Source of the DNA: a virus
Strand: one strand, 5' to 3'
IMG/VR virus record: IMGVR_UViG_3300030390_001047
Location: 1-42,832 of that record
DNA: 42,832 nt
In this document: positions 29,484 to 38,298 of the stretch, one piece after another
Numbering within the stretch: the stretch's first letter is position 1
How the letters are laid out: the number at the start of each line of letters is the position of its first letter
Position numbers and translations under genes: made by a program
The notes under the pieces: model-generated
What the model saw: the letters and a program-made list of their open reading frames with translations, nothing else
Database searches by the model: none
What the model was told of the DNA's origin: nothing

Positions 29484-30755
29484 ATGGCACAAGTAAATTT
29501 AAATGTAACAGAATTAAAAGGATTTGTAAATCACATAATTACTAACAACAGATATCTGCAAGAAGCAGGAAAAAATTCTGTATCAGTAGAAGTTGTAGGT
29601 GAATCTGGTATTGGTAAAACATCCACCATAGTAGAGCTTGCTCAAGATAATAAACTAAAGTTTGTAAAACTTAACCTTGCACAGATAGAAGAGTTGGGTG
29701 ACTTAGTAGGTTTCCCTGTACGTCAATTCCAAATGTATAAGGAAAAAACTATAGCACCTAAAATAGATGACTTATCAATGGTTACTGCATCACAAAGAGC
29801 TGCTGGTGCAAGCTTAGCTAACCTTAATAAAGGTGTAACTACTAAGAAAGTTGGTATGTGGGTTGATGAACTCGCAGTACAAGAATATCTAAAGAATGGA
29901 TACAAGATGACAGGCAAGAATAGAATGTCTTATTGCGCTCCTGAGTGGATTGCTGATGCAAAAGAAGGTGGTATCTTATTACTAGATGACTGGAACCGTG
30001 CAGATACTAGATTTATTCAAGCAGTTATGGAATTGATTGACAGACAATCCTATATCTCATGGACCTTACCAAAAGACTGGCATATAATTTTAACAGCTAA
30101 CCCGGATAACGGAGATTATATGGTTAACAGTGTAGATAGTGCACAGAAGACTAGGTATGTAACTGCAAATCTTAAGTTTGATGTTAATGTATGGGCTCAG
30201 TGGGCAGAAGGTGCAGGTATTGATACTAGATGTATTAACTTCTTACTACTTCATCCAGAATTAGTGACACAAGAAACAAATGCAAGATCTATTACTACGT
30301 TCTTTAATGCAATATCAAGCTTTGAATCATTTGAAGATAATCTAAGTATGATTCAGATGATTGGTGAAGGTAGTGTTGGTGATTCATTTGCTTCTATGTT
30401 TACAACGTTTATTAATAATAAACTAGATAAGCTTGTTACACCTAAAGATCTGTTGACACATGATAATGAAACATATATTCTTGGTGAGCTTAGAGGTTGT
30501 GTTGGTAAAGATGATGCTTATCGTGCAGATATAGCTGCAACATTAGCAACAAGGCTTGGTAATTATGCTGTTGTATATTCTAAGGAAAATACAATTAATC
30601 AGAAAATTACTGATAGACTTAAAGCTTTGTGTACTATGGATTATTTTACCAATGATCTACAGTATTTAATAATACGTACAATCTTTAATGGAAATAAGAA
30701 AAAGTTTAATAAATTAATGATGATCCCTGAGATTGTTAAGATGACAATGAAATAA
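29484..30755 (+). CDS. MoxR-type AAA+ ATPase
   Basis: A 423-residue protein: Walker A VEVVGESGIGKTSTIV (about 35-50), Walker B EGGILLLDDWNRAD (about 161-174) and sensor 1 HIILTANPDNGDY (about 200-212), matching MoxR/dynein-type AAA+ ATPases. MoxR proteins pair with VWA proteins and act on large assemblies or metal-centre maturation. It lies between the metallopeptidase/VWA gene and two unknown paralogues, forming an apparent four-gene unit. The role of this unit in phage infection is unknown. Confidence 0.87.
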   Translation: MAQVNLNVTELKGFVNHIITNNRYLQEAGKNSVSVEVVGESGIGKTSTIVELAQDNKLKFVKLNLAQIEELGDLVGFPVRQFQMYKEKTIAPKIDDLSMVTASQRAAGASLANLNKGVTTKKVGMWVDELAVQEYLKNGYKMTGKNRMSYCAPEWIADAKEGGILLLDDWNRADTRFIQAVMELIDRQSYISWTLPKDWHIILTANPDNGDYMVNSVDSAQKTRYVTANLKFDVNVWAQWAEGAGIDTRCINFLLLHPELVTQETNARSITTFFNAISSFESFEDNLSMIQMIGEGSVGDSFASMFTTFINNKLDKLVTPKDLLTHDNETYILGELRGCVGKDDAYRADIAATLATRLGNYAVVYSKENTINQKITDRLKALCTMDYFTNDLQYLIIRTIFNGNKKKFNKLMMIPEIVKMTMK

Positions 30756-30756
30756 T

Positions 30757-31797
30757 ATGGCAAACAAATCAGTATATCAAAATCTTGATGCTGATGCTTT
30801 AACTCATTTTGGACTAGAGCAGGACACTATTTACGGTGTTCTGTCTGGTTCATATGAGATAAATAAAGTATTATGCACTGAAGATCAAACAACATATGAA
30901 AAAATACAACGTATATTAACGGTCCCTACAGAAGATGACCAAACTTTTAGAACCAAAAAGAAAGCTTTTATATTACCTAAGTGTAGTGTATCACAAGATA
31001 GATTAAAAGCAGCCCTCAAAGAGCATAGTATAACTGTAACTAATGATTATGAATTAGCAGATTTAATTGTAGGTCATACAGATATATTTCCATATAGTAA
31101 GTTATCTAATGGAGAGAATATCCCTAGTACTATCATGATGTCAAAATTATGGAACTATGAAACTACTTTAGGCCGTCAATCTGCAATACAACCAGCTGAA
31201 ATATCAATTTATAATTCAGGTTTGGAAGTTATAGTAACTGCTAAGCTTACTGATAAAGTAAGATACTATGATTTAGATATAAAAGACAATATTTATGACT
31301 CTTGGTTGCTAACAGGAATGGCGATTAATCTTGCACATATAATTGATACTACTGATGTAAGTGTAATTGATCCTGAAACAGTATTGCATAGTTCAGCTAA
31401 TAAGATTATCTTAGATGAACAATTACTATCAGATCTTAAAATACAAATTGGATCATATGGTGATGATAAAGCTTTAGCAGTTAAAATACTTCCTACTATT
31501 TGTTATAAGACAAACTATCATTTACTATGGCAGCTTGCTCGAGACTGTGGTGAAATTACATATGCAGACAATAGAGATAAAGATCTACAGTACTGGATTA
31601 AAGAATCAAGGTTTCAAGCTTTAGGAAGAAAAAGCGCTGAAGATATGATAATGTGGTTAGAAAGAGAAGAAAAACTGTGTAAAACAACATTCAGATATCT
31701 AGAACCTATTGTAAGAAGAGAGATTAGTATACAAAACAGAAATCTTTATACATTTAAAGTAGCTGTAAAAAAAGAATATCAACAGTATTTAAAATAA
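30757..31797 (+). CDS. Unknown protein A of a paralogous pair (346 residues)
   Basis: Residues 71-110 read FILPKCSVSQDRLKAALKEH and SITVTNDYELADLIVGHTDI, which align without gaps with the same residues of the next gene (see below). A second region, LSDLKIQIGSYGDDKALAVK, followed by CYKTNYHLLWQLARDCGE, also has a counterpart there. The C-terminus is basic (VRREISIQNRNLYTFKVAVK). It starts two bases after the MoxR stop. No catalytic motif is visible; it is likely part of the MoxR/VWA unit. Confidence 0.72.
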   Translation: MANKSVYQNLDADALTHFGLEQDTIYGVLSGSYEINKVLCTEDQTTYEKIQRILTVPTEDDQTFRTKKKAFILPKCSVSQDRLKAALKEHSITVTNDYELADLIVGHTDIFPYSKLSNGENIPSTIMMSKLWNYETTLGRQSAIQPAEISIYNSGLEVIVTAKLTDKVRYYDLDIKDNIYDSWLLTGMAINLAHIIDTTDVSVIDPETVLHSSANKIILDEQLLSDLKIQIGSYGDDKALAVKILPTICYKTNYHLLWQLARDCGEITYADNRDKDLQYWIKESRFQALGRKSAEDMIMWLEREEKLCKTTFRYLEPIVRREISIQNRNLYTFKVAVKKEYQQYLK

Positions 31798-31801
31798 AAA
31801 T

Positions 31802-32977
31802 ATGCATAAACAATATAACATTACAATAAGCAGTAATGACCCAACGAGTTGGACAGATAATAAATTAAATAAAAGCTCCTTTAATCTAAGAGAAGTAGGT
31901 ATCTTTTTATATAATACAAATAATTATACATTTACAGAAGAAGATGCTAGGGAACTAGGTCTAGGCAGTAATTTAAATGGGAGACCTTTTAATTTAGAGG
32001 ATAAAACATTATACAGATATCCTAAACTAGCTTTACCTAGACAAAAAATGGATTTATTAAAAGATTCATATAATATAAGCATTACAAGAAATCCAGATAA
32101 AGCTGATATACACGTTATTTCTGCAAAGTTTGTGCAAAGTCTTATAGATTTTGAATGGAAAGCTTCTTTGTCAAAAAGACAGTTGTATAATGTGTTAGTC
32201 AAGATGAGAGAAGAAGATCTTTTACATGATGATTTATTAGATACCTTACGTATAACTTTGGAAAATACTTCTGAAAGTGATTATTTTAAAATTGAGACTA
32301 AATATAATTATGGTAGCTCTCATAGTAATAGTGCTAATGCAGACGTTATAAGTAAAATAATTAGTGAGAATAAATCTCTAAAACATAGATCAGGTATAAT
32401 TAAAGGTTCTAAGAACATTGATATGTATAATAAGCTTACAGCAACCAGTGCTTTAATTGTATTAGATAATGATATAATAAATAAAGTAAGTGAAGGATTG
32501 AGTATAATTACTAAAGATGATTATGAATCATTACAACAACAGCTTCTTAGTGATGATATAGAAACTAGAACTCTGGCTATGGAGTTAATGTCAAATTGTA
32601 ATTTTGAAGAATCTTTTGATATTTTAGCTTTACTTTTTTATTTCAATTTTGACTGGTGTAAACATACAACTAACTGGACTACTGTAAATGTTAGAACTTT
32701 TAGAAATAGATTTGAAGGAATAAGTGGAGGCTGTCATAAAAATAATGGTCATTCGTATAGCAGGTTAATCCGGTATCTAAAGGAACAGGATAAGCTTACA
32801 ACATTTGCTGTTGAAATATGTAAGAATAACATTTGTAATGATGTACTAAAATCTGCAGGTATAAATTACAGTGATGATTCTTTCAACGTAAATGTAGATG
32901 ATATATATATCAACGATAGTTTTAAAGATTATATTAAAGAATCAAACATAATTAAAAAAGAATGTATAAAAATATAA
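31802..32977 (+). CDS. Unknown protein B of a paralogous pair (391 residues)
   Basis: Residues 74-106 (PKLALPRQKMDLLKDSYNIS then ITRNPDKADIHVI) match protein A at the same positions: P-K, L-K, I-x-[VI]-T and A-D are shared. Further on, LLSDDIETRTLAMELMSNCN then ESFDILALLFYF resembles the second shared region, a helical repeat. A Cys/His-rich insert (ISGGCHKNNGHSYSR) is specific to B. It overlaps the nuclease gene by 16 bases. Function unknown. Confidence 0.72.
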   Translation: MHKQYNITISSNDPTSWTDNKLNKSSFNLREVGIFLYNTNNYTFTEEDARELGLGSNLNGRPFNLEDKTLYRYPKLALPRQKMDLLKDSYNISITRNPDKADIHVISAKFVQSLIDFEWKASLSKRQLYNVLVKMREEDLLHDDLLDTLRITLENTSESDYFKIETKYNYGSSHSNSANADVISKIISENKSLKHRSGIIKGSKNIDMYNKLTATSALIVLDNDIINKVSEGLSIITKDDYESLQQQLLSDDIETRTLAMELMSNCNFEESFDILALLFYFNFDWCKHTTNWTTVNVRTFRNRFEGISGGCHKNNGHSYSRLIRYLKEQDKLTTFAVEICKNNICNDVLKSAGINYSDDSFNVNVDDIYINDSFKDYIKESNIIKKECIKI

Positions 32978-33951
32978 AGAAAGAAGAGGAATTCTATGCT
33001 AAAAAAGATTTTTGCTTTAGTTATTCCTCTCTAAATAAATTACTATTTACACCCTCCTTATTCTATAAGGACTATATATTAAATGATCGTGAGGTTAGAA
33101 CAGATAAGCACTTAATTGAAGGTAAAGCAATACATTGTCTATTGTTTGAGCCAGAAGAGTTTGCTAATAAGTTTAATGTTGTGCCTGGCAAGCTACCAAG
33201 TGATAATGTAAGAAAGGTTTTAAAGGATATGCGTTCAAATACTAACACCAAAAAGTTAGATCTAGTACAGCCCTTTTGTATATTGGATTCTTTAAAAACT
33301 TTAAATTTATATCAATCTCTAAAGACAGACGATTCTAGAGTACTGAAGATAAAAACAGTTGAAAATGAACCTTATTGGGATTTCTTATCTAAGCCTGATG
33401 TAGATGTTTTAGATTCAGACACTTACTTAAAGTGTAAAGAACGTGTTGATATTCTCAAAGAAAACAAAGATGTTATGTCTTTATTTGATGAACAGACAAC
33501 TGACTTTGATCTAGATCCTATAGAAACTCACAGCGAGAAGTATTTAAAGGCTAATTTGGTAGATTGTAAATTTGGTTTACATGGTTATATAGATTATTAT
33601 AAAATAGACAATGATAAAAAGGAAGTTGTTATATGTGATCTTAAGACAACCGGCAAGACTGTAAGTGATTTTAGAGAAACGGTTGACTTTTATAACTATT
33701 GGTTACAAGCCGCTATATATATGAAACTTGCTTATGAATCATTAGGTGATAATAAAGATGAATATAAAATAATGTTTAAGTTTATTGTTATAGATAAATA
33801 TGATCAGGTGTATGTTTTTGATGTGAGTGATCAAAGTATAAATGACTGGGCTGATGGATTAGGTGGTGTTATTAATACTGCTAAGTTTCATTACAATAGT
33901 AAAAACTACTCATTACCTATGGATTTGTTAGTAAATAAAATTAAATTATAG
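32962..33951 (+). CDS. PD-(D/E)XK exonuclease (RecB/Cas4-like, 329 residues)
   Basis: FSYSSLNKLLFTPSLFYKDY (residues 19-38) leads to IEGKAIHCLLFEPEEF (52-67, GxAIHxLLF), as in phage exonucleases with the RecB/RecE nuclease fold. The active site is LHGYIDYYKIDNDKKEVVIC (Asp212) then DLKTTGKT (Asp227-x-Lys229), with LQAAIYMKLA (Q250-x3-Y254). A 5'-3' resection role beside the RecA-like ATPase and SSB would make a recombination system. It overlaps gene B by 16 bases and is followed one base later by the next gene. Confidence 0.82.
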   Translation: MYKNIKKEEEFYAKKDFCFSYSSLNKLLFTPSLFYKDYILNDREVRTDKHLIEGKAIHCLLFEPEEFANKFNVVPGKLPSDNVRKVLKDMRSNTNTKKLDLVQPFCILDSLKTLNLYQSLKTDDSRVLKIKTVENEPYWDFLSKPDVDVLDSDTYLKCKERVDILKENKDVMSLFDEQTTDFDLDPIETHSEKYLKANLVDCKFGLHGYIDYYKIDNDKKEVVICDLKTTGKTVSDFRETVDFYNYWLQAAIYMKLAYESLGDNKDEYKIMFKFIVIDKYDQVYVFDVSDQSINDWADGLGGVINTAKFHYNSKNYSLPMDLLVNKIKL

Positions 33952-33952
33952 T

Positions 33953-34531
33953 ATGAGCAAGGTTTATACAGAATATTTTCAGAAGAGTAAAGTCTTTCTG
34001 TATCCATTATTAAAGTTGAGAAGGGGAATGAAATATGTCCCCGCTCAAACTTATTGTGGTTGGAATAACATTTATGAAGCTGAAGATATGATGTTCCTTT
34101 GTTTATATAATACTAAGCTTTCAAGATCCTTTGAAAGATTTGCTAATAAATACTTAAAGGAGAACCCCCATTTTAGAGGATTTCTATCTTTAGAATCTAA
34201 CAAACAATTATTTATATTTGATTTTTCAAAATATAAATCAGACTGGTTTAGATTTCTTGATGGTAAATACTCCCAATATTCATTGAACTCAAAAATAAAT
34301 ATATTAGACTATTTTGATGATGAGAGCACTTTAAATTATATTAAAGGCTTTCTTGCACCAGAAGATGTCCACGAAGAATATGCAAGTAATCTAAATATAG
34401 ATATTGATATAGTAAAAGCAGTACATGAAGTGTGTACAGCTCCAGAAATGGAAAAGGAAATTTTAATAGATAATAATTATATATTGTATCAATTATTAAA
34501 GGAAAGTTCCATATATTTGACAAACAAATAA
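33953..34531 (+). CDS. Unknown 192-residue protein
   Basis: Begins MSKVYTEYFQKSKVFLYPLL with KLRRGMKYVPAQTYCGWNNI. It contains LKENPHFRGFLSLESNKQLF and IFDFSKYKSDWFRFLDGKYS, rich in Phe/Tyr/Trp and probably a compact alpha/beta fold. Helical C-terminus (EYASNLNIDIDIVKAVHEVC). It follows the exonuclease by one base. No family recognised. Confidence 0.65.
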   Translation: MSKVYTEYFQKSKVFLYPLLKLRRGMKYVPAQTYCGWNNIYEAEDMMFLCLYNTKLSRSFERFANKYLKENPHFRGFLSLESNKQLFIFDFSKYKSDWFRFLDGKYSQYSLNSKINILDYFDDESTLNYIKGFLAPEDVHEEYASNLNIDIDIVKAVHEVCTAPEMEKEILIDNNYILYQLLKESSIYLTNK

Positions 34532-34539
34532 ATAATAAA

Positions 34540-34959
34540 ATGGCACAAATAGGACAAAATATGATGTTAGTAAATTCTACATTTAGAAATGCTAAATCAT
34601 TTACAATTATTCCAGTGAGTTTAGACTCACCATACACAGAAGCTATGTTTGACCCTGCGTCAGGTATTTTAGCTGTCATTAGTAAAGTGATGAAACAATC
34701 TTACCATATGGTTCCAAAGTTAGATGATAACGGTGAACCACAAAGGTTAAAGAATCCAAATCCTCAAACAGGTAAAACTGTAAAAGAAGAAAGAAGATTA
34801 GTAGATACCTTCTCTGAATTTTATTTAAGTGATAAAGCAGATATTGAAACATTTATTCATATGTTTGCAGTAAATGCAACTGACTTTGACTATGTTCAAT
34901 ATATGCAAACTGATGTGAAAGACACAAAAGTATCTAAGTTAATATTACCTGCTCAATAA
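34540..34959 (+). CDS. Unknown 139-residue protein with its own terminator
   Basis: MAQIGQNMMLVNSTFRNAKS then FTIIPVSLDSPYTEAMFDPA and a beta-type middle (GILAVISKVMKQSYHMVPKL). It ends VQYMQTDVKDTKVSKLILPA plus Q. I recall similar proteins in Bacteroidota phages but with no function. A strong terminator follows, so it closes a transcription unit and may be abundant, since single genes with strong terminators often are. Confidence 0.65.
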   Translation: MAQIGQNMMLVNSTFRNAKSFTIIPVSLDSPYTEAMFDPASGILAVISKVMKQSYHMVPKLDDNGEPQRLKNPNPQTGKTVKEERRLVDTFSEFYLSDKADIETFIHMFAVNATDFDYVQYMQTDVKDTKVSKLILPAQ

Positions 34960-34989
34960 AGGTCTAATACTTTACTGATCATAAAAAGG

Positions 34990-35015
34990 AAAGCTCATTG
35001 AATTGGGCTTTTTTT
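34990..35015 (+). terminator. Rho-independent terminator
   Basis: AAAGCTC pairs with GGGCTTT (7 bp, one G-T wobble) around an 8-base loop and is followed by a T-run. It lies about 30 bases after the stop of the 139-residue gene. Confidence 0.8.
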
Positions 35016-35033
35016 GGCTCTAACAAATAAAAT

Positions 35034-35168
35034 ATGACAATAAAAGAAATGCAAGAGAACACGATGGATAAAGCTCTGATTAAATTTGACACTGTAGAAA
35101 AAGCAGCTAGAGCTTTAGGAATAACCACAAGAACTCTATTTGCATATAAATCTAGAAGAAAAGAATGA
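35034..35168 (+). CDS. Small Fis-type helix-turn-helix peptide (44 residues)
   Basis: MTIKEMQENTMDKALIKFDT then VEKAARALGITTRTLFAYKS and RRKE. The part AARALGITTRTLFAYKSR is a Fis/HTH_8-like turn (AAxxLGIxxxTLxxxxxR). It is preceded by the terminator and overlaps the polymerase start by 4 bases (ATGA), so it may regulate or be translationally coupled to the polymerase. The peptide is short but has a convincing motif. Confidence 0.7.
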   Translation: MTIKEMQENTMDKALIKFDTVEKAARALGITTRTLFAYKSRRKE

Positions 35169-37156
35169 AGCATTGGGTAATGGATTATGAGACTTTATAT
35201 GATTGTTTCACCGGGGTATTTGAAAATTATAAAACTACAGAGACAAAAATCTTTGTGGTTGCCCGTATGAGAAATGATTTAGTAGAGTTTATAGAATTCT
35301 TAAATCAAAACATAAATAATAAAGAGTGGCACATATCCTATAATGGATTAGCATTTGATGCACAGGTCACTCACTATATATTAGATAATGAAAAAGATTG
35401 GAGAGTTCTAGATGGTCATGAAATAGCACACATAATCTATCAATATGCTCAACGTTGTATTCAGAAGTCTAACAATAAAGAGTTTAGTGATTATCCTCAA
35501 TGGAAGATGAAGATTGGACAAATAGATGTATTTAAGATGCATCATTGGGACAACCCGGCTAAGCGTTCTAGTCTTAAGTGGATACAGTATAGTATGGACT
35601 GGCAAAACATTCTTGATATGCCTATACACCATGAAACTAAGATAGCTACAGATAAAGATCTGGATACTATATTAGAATATTGTATAAATGATGTTAGATC
35701 TACTAAAGAAATATATAATAGATCTAAGTCTCAGATAGGATTAAGAAAAGAACTTACTAAGACATATGGTATAAATCTGTTTAGCGCTTCAGAACCAAGG
35801 ATTAGTAAAGAAATCTTTGGGTACTTTTTAAGGAATATGTTAAATATACCTAAAAGAGATTTGAAGGCCATGAGAACACATAGAGATAGTGTAAAGGTAA
35901 AAGATATAATTTTACCATACATTTCTTTTACTTCTCCAGAGTTTAACATGTTACTTGATAGGTTTAAATCTTTAGAAGTAAAAGGAGATAAACTTAAAGG
36001 TAGTTTTAAATATGGTGTAAACTATAAAAATGTTAAAACACATTTTGGTTTAGGTGGTGTTCACGGTGCTACTAAGAAAGGTGTATATGAAAGCACTGAA
36101 GACATGGTAATCATGTCATCAGATGTTACTAGTTATTATCCTAATCTTGCTATAAAGAACAAGTGGTCTCCAGGACACTTCCCTAAAGAAGAGTTTTGTA
36201 ATCAATATGAGTGGTTCTTTGAAGAGCGTAAGAAGATACCTAAGAGCAATCCAATGAATTATGTATATAAGATTATACTTAACTCAACCTTTGGCCTTAG
36301 CAATGATGATAAGAGTTTCTTCTATGATCCTGAGCTATGTATGAGGATTACAATTAATGGTCAATTATCCTTAATGATGCTATATGAGCAGATAATGGAA
36401 AGAATTCCGGGATCTATAGCGCTAATACACAATACAGATGGTGTAGAAACGTTAATACCTAGAGAGTTTATTGATGATTATATGGGCATATGTAAACAAT
36501 GGGAAGAGAAGACCAATCTTAATTTAGAACATGATGAATATCAAAAGCTTATCTTAGGTGATGTTAACAATTATATTGGTGTGAATAACTACATAGATGT
36601 TGACATTACTAAATGGAGAGAAGTTAAACAAAGTCAGCCTCACTATCTGTTTAAGGTGGATAATGACAAGTTTAGCTTCGCTCCTGTTAAGCTTAAGGGA
36701 CGCTTTGATTTTCATGAATTACAATTACATAAAAATAAATCTAAGTTGGTGATACCCAAGGCTATATATGAATACTTTGTAAATAATATATTACCAGAAG
36801 ATTACCTGGAACAAAACAAAAATATATTGGATTATTGTATTGGTGGAAAGTCTAAAGGTGATTGGCAGCAAGTATCTAAAACAATCAAGCAGGGAGAATA
36901 TGAAGAAGTAAAGCTGCAAAAGATTAATAGATACTATATCTCTAATAATGGAGTAAAGATTGTAAAGGTTAACAAGAATGATAACCGTGAAATACAATTA
37001 GAAGCCGGTAGATGGGTGCAAACACTTTTTAATGATATGAAAGTTGAACCTAAATGGGAAAACTATGATATTAATAAAACATACTATCTACAAGCAATAG
37101 AGACAGAAATCAATAACATCTTGACTGTATCTACAAATCAACTTAAATTATTTTAA
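35165..37156 (+). CDS. DNA polymerase, family B (compact, with exonuclease domain)
   Basis: A 663-residue polymerase. The 3'-5' exonuclease motifs are VMDYETLYD (D7/E9), SYNGLAFDAQV (D65) and EYCINDVRST (D176). The polymerase motifs are MSSDVTSYYPN (motif A, D320), YKIILNSTFGLSN (motif B, 368-380) and IHNTDGVETL (motif C, 421-430). In motif C the usual D-T-D is N-T-D, so the first Asp is replaced while the essential second Asp is kept. It is much shorter than cellular family B enzymes. It is expected to replicate the phage genome with the helicase, primase and SSB. Confidence 0.87.
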   Translation: MKHWVMDYETLYDCFTGVFENYKTTETKIFVVARMRNDLVEFIEFLNQNINNKEWHISYNGLAFDAQVTHYILDNEKDWRVLDGHEIAHIIYQYAQRCIQKSNNKEFSDYPQWKMKIGQIDVFKMHHWDNPAKRSSLKWIQYSMDWQNILDMPIHHETKIATDKDLDTILEYCINDVRSTKEIYNRSKSQIGLRKELTKTYGINLFSASEPRISKEIFGYFLRNMLNIPKRDLKAMRTHRDSVKVKDIILPYISFTSPEFNMLLDRFKSLEVKGDKLKGSFKYGVNYKNVKTHFGLGGVHGATKKGVYESTEDMVIMSSDVTSYYPNLAIKNKWSPGHFPKEEFCNQYEWFFEERKKIPKSNPMNYVYKIILNSTFGLSNDDKSFFYDPELCMRITINGQLSLMMLYEQIMERIPGSIALIHNTDGVETLIPREFIDDYMGICKQWEEKTNLNLEHDEYQKLILGDVNNYIGVNNYIDVDITKWREVKQSQPHYLFKVDNDKFSFAPVKLKGRFDFHELQLHKNKSKLVIPKAIYEYFVNNILPEDYLEQNKNILDYCIGGKSKGDWQQVSKTIKQGEYEEVKLQKINRYYISNNGVKIVKVNKNDNREIQLEAGRWVQTLFNDMKVEPKWENYDINKTYYLQAIETEINNILTVSTNQLKLF

Positions 37157-37171
37157 TATATAAACAAGCAT

Positions 37172-37198
37172 AAAGGGTGATTTAACTTCATCCTTTTT
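37172..37198 (+). terminator. Rho-independent terminator after the polymerase
   Basis: AAAGGGTGA pairs with TCATCCTTT (9 bp, one G-T wobble), a 7-base loop and a TT run after the stem. It lies 16 bases after the polymerase stop. Confidence 0.8.
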
Positions 37199-37208
37199 GG
37201 CTTAAAAC

Positions 37209-37239
37209 TTGGTGCGTGAGCATTTATTTACTATATTTA
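37209..37239 (+). promoter_or_regulatory. Bacteroidota-type promoter for the DUF932-like gene
   Basis: TTG (37209-37211), a 20-base spacer and TATATTTA (37232-37239) match the Bacteroidota primary-sigma pattern TTG/N19-21/TAnnTTTG except for the last base. It follows directly on a terminator and precedes ATG 37261 by 21 bases, a very sensible place. Confidence 0.65.
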
Positions 37240-37260
37240 CACTTCAAAAGTTTAAACAAA

Positions 37261-38142
37261 ATGGGATATACAAAACCAAAAGAAACAACCAGATGGCATT
37301 TAGAAAATGCGGCATTACCTAACCATGCAGAATCATATACTGTGGTATCACATGGTGAAGTAATTAACAACACTTACAAACTATTAGAAAAAAATGGTTT
37401 TATGGTGTCTAGAGAATTATATAGAGCTAGCAAGAATTGCAGTGTTGCTCAAGGAGTATATCATATATACCCTGTTAATACAACTGATATTGAAATTGAA
37501 CAAGAAAGAGAGTTAGGTATGATGTTCGCATGGACTAACTCATATGATAAATCTAAAAGCTTTGCATGCGCAGTAGGTGCATATGTAGAGGTTTGTTACA
37601 ATGGTATGTTGTCAGGAGACATGATGAATTTTAAAAGAAAACATAGATGGTCAGCATCCAGAGATATATACATGCAAATGATGGACCAAATAAAAAGTGC
37701 TAATAAGTATTACAAAACGTTGATACAAGATAAACAGTTTCTAAAAACCGTTTCATTAAATAAGACACAATGTGCTGAACTGCTTGGTAGATTATATGTA
37801 GAAGAAGATATACTAGACTCTCATAAGTTAACCCGTGTTAAGAAAGAGATGTTGAACCCAACTTATAACTATTCAACATCAAAGGATACTGCTTGGTCAT
37901 TCTATAATCATGTAACACATGCGTTAAAGACTGAGCACCCAAGAGATTGGATTATAACACAGCAAAACTTTCATGATTTTATAACAGTAGAACTAAAAGG
38001 CGCACCTGCCTCTAAGGTTATGTTTGAAAAACCACCAGAATACGAAGATCTAGGGGACATGTCACAAATAATAATTGATGAGAGTTCTGACATGATTGTA
38101 GAAGTTGATGAGCAACAATTACAAATGGATCTAGAAATATGA
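37261..38142 (+). CDS. DUF932-like phage/plasmid protein (293 residues)
   Basis: ATG 37261 is taken, because the in-frame GTG at 37216 lies inside the promoter. The protein has VVSHGEVINNTYKLLEKNGF, then MVSRELYRASKNCSVAQGVY and a central MMFAWTNSYDKSKSFACAVG with YVEVCYNGMLSGDMMNFKRK. These are the features of DUF932 (TIGR03299) proteins, common in phages and plasmids (W.N.y.kS, aG.Ry..CtNGl). The C-terminus is a Ser/Asp-rich acidic tail (ESSDMIVEVDEQQLQMDLEI). DUF932 proteins have no firmly established function; some are linked to nucleic-acid recombination. Confidence 0.7.
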   Translation: MGYTKPKETTRWHLENAALPNHAESYTVVSHGEVINNTYKLLEKNGFMVSRELYRASKNCSVAQGVYHIYPVNTTDIEIEQERELGMMFAWTNSYDKSKSFACAVGAYVEVCYNGMLSGDMMNFKRKHRWSASRDIYMQMMDQIKSANKYYKTLIQDKQFLKTVSLNKTQCAELLGRLYVEEDILDSHKLTRVKKEMLNPTYNYSTSKDTAWSFYNHVTHALKTEHPRDWIITQQNFHDFITVELKGAPASKVMFEKPPEYEDLGDMSQIIIDESSDMIVEVDEQQLQMDLEI

Positions 38143-38216
38143 TAGTAAACATTCTAGCATTAATACTAATGATATCTTTAATGTACTTCACTTGGAATGA
38201 TACATTAGATAAATAG
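38139..38216 (+). CDS. 25-residue membrane peptide
   Basis: MIVNILALILMISLMYFTWN plus DTLDK, a single membrane helix. It overlaps the previous stop by 4 bases (ATGA). A terminator hairpin follows 13 bases later. Because of the coupled start it is likely real, though the function is unknown. Confidence 0.5.
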   Translation: MIVNILALILMISLMYFTWNDTLDK

Positions 38217-38228
38217 GAGAAACCAACT

Positions 38229-38252
38229 GGGGTAGGTCTGCATTCCTGCCCC
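38229..38252 (+). terminator. Terminator-like hairpin
   Basis: GGGGTAGG pairs with CCTGCCCC (8 bp, one G-T wobble) around an 8-base loop, unusually GC-rich here. The following run is ACTCCTATATAA rather than T, so it may be a weak intrinsic or factor-assisted terminator. Confidence 0.6.
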
Positions 38253-38298
38253 ACTCCTATATAATACCTCTATAAATATAGTAACATAAGAAACAAAG

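Noticed and set aside
37216-37260. GTG start for the DUF932-like gene
   Set aside because: It would place translation inside the promoter and add 15 hydrophobic residues not typical of the family; ATG 37261 follows an A-rich leader.
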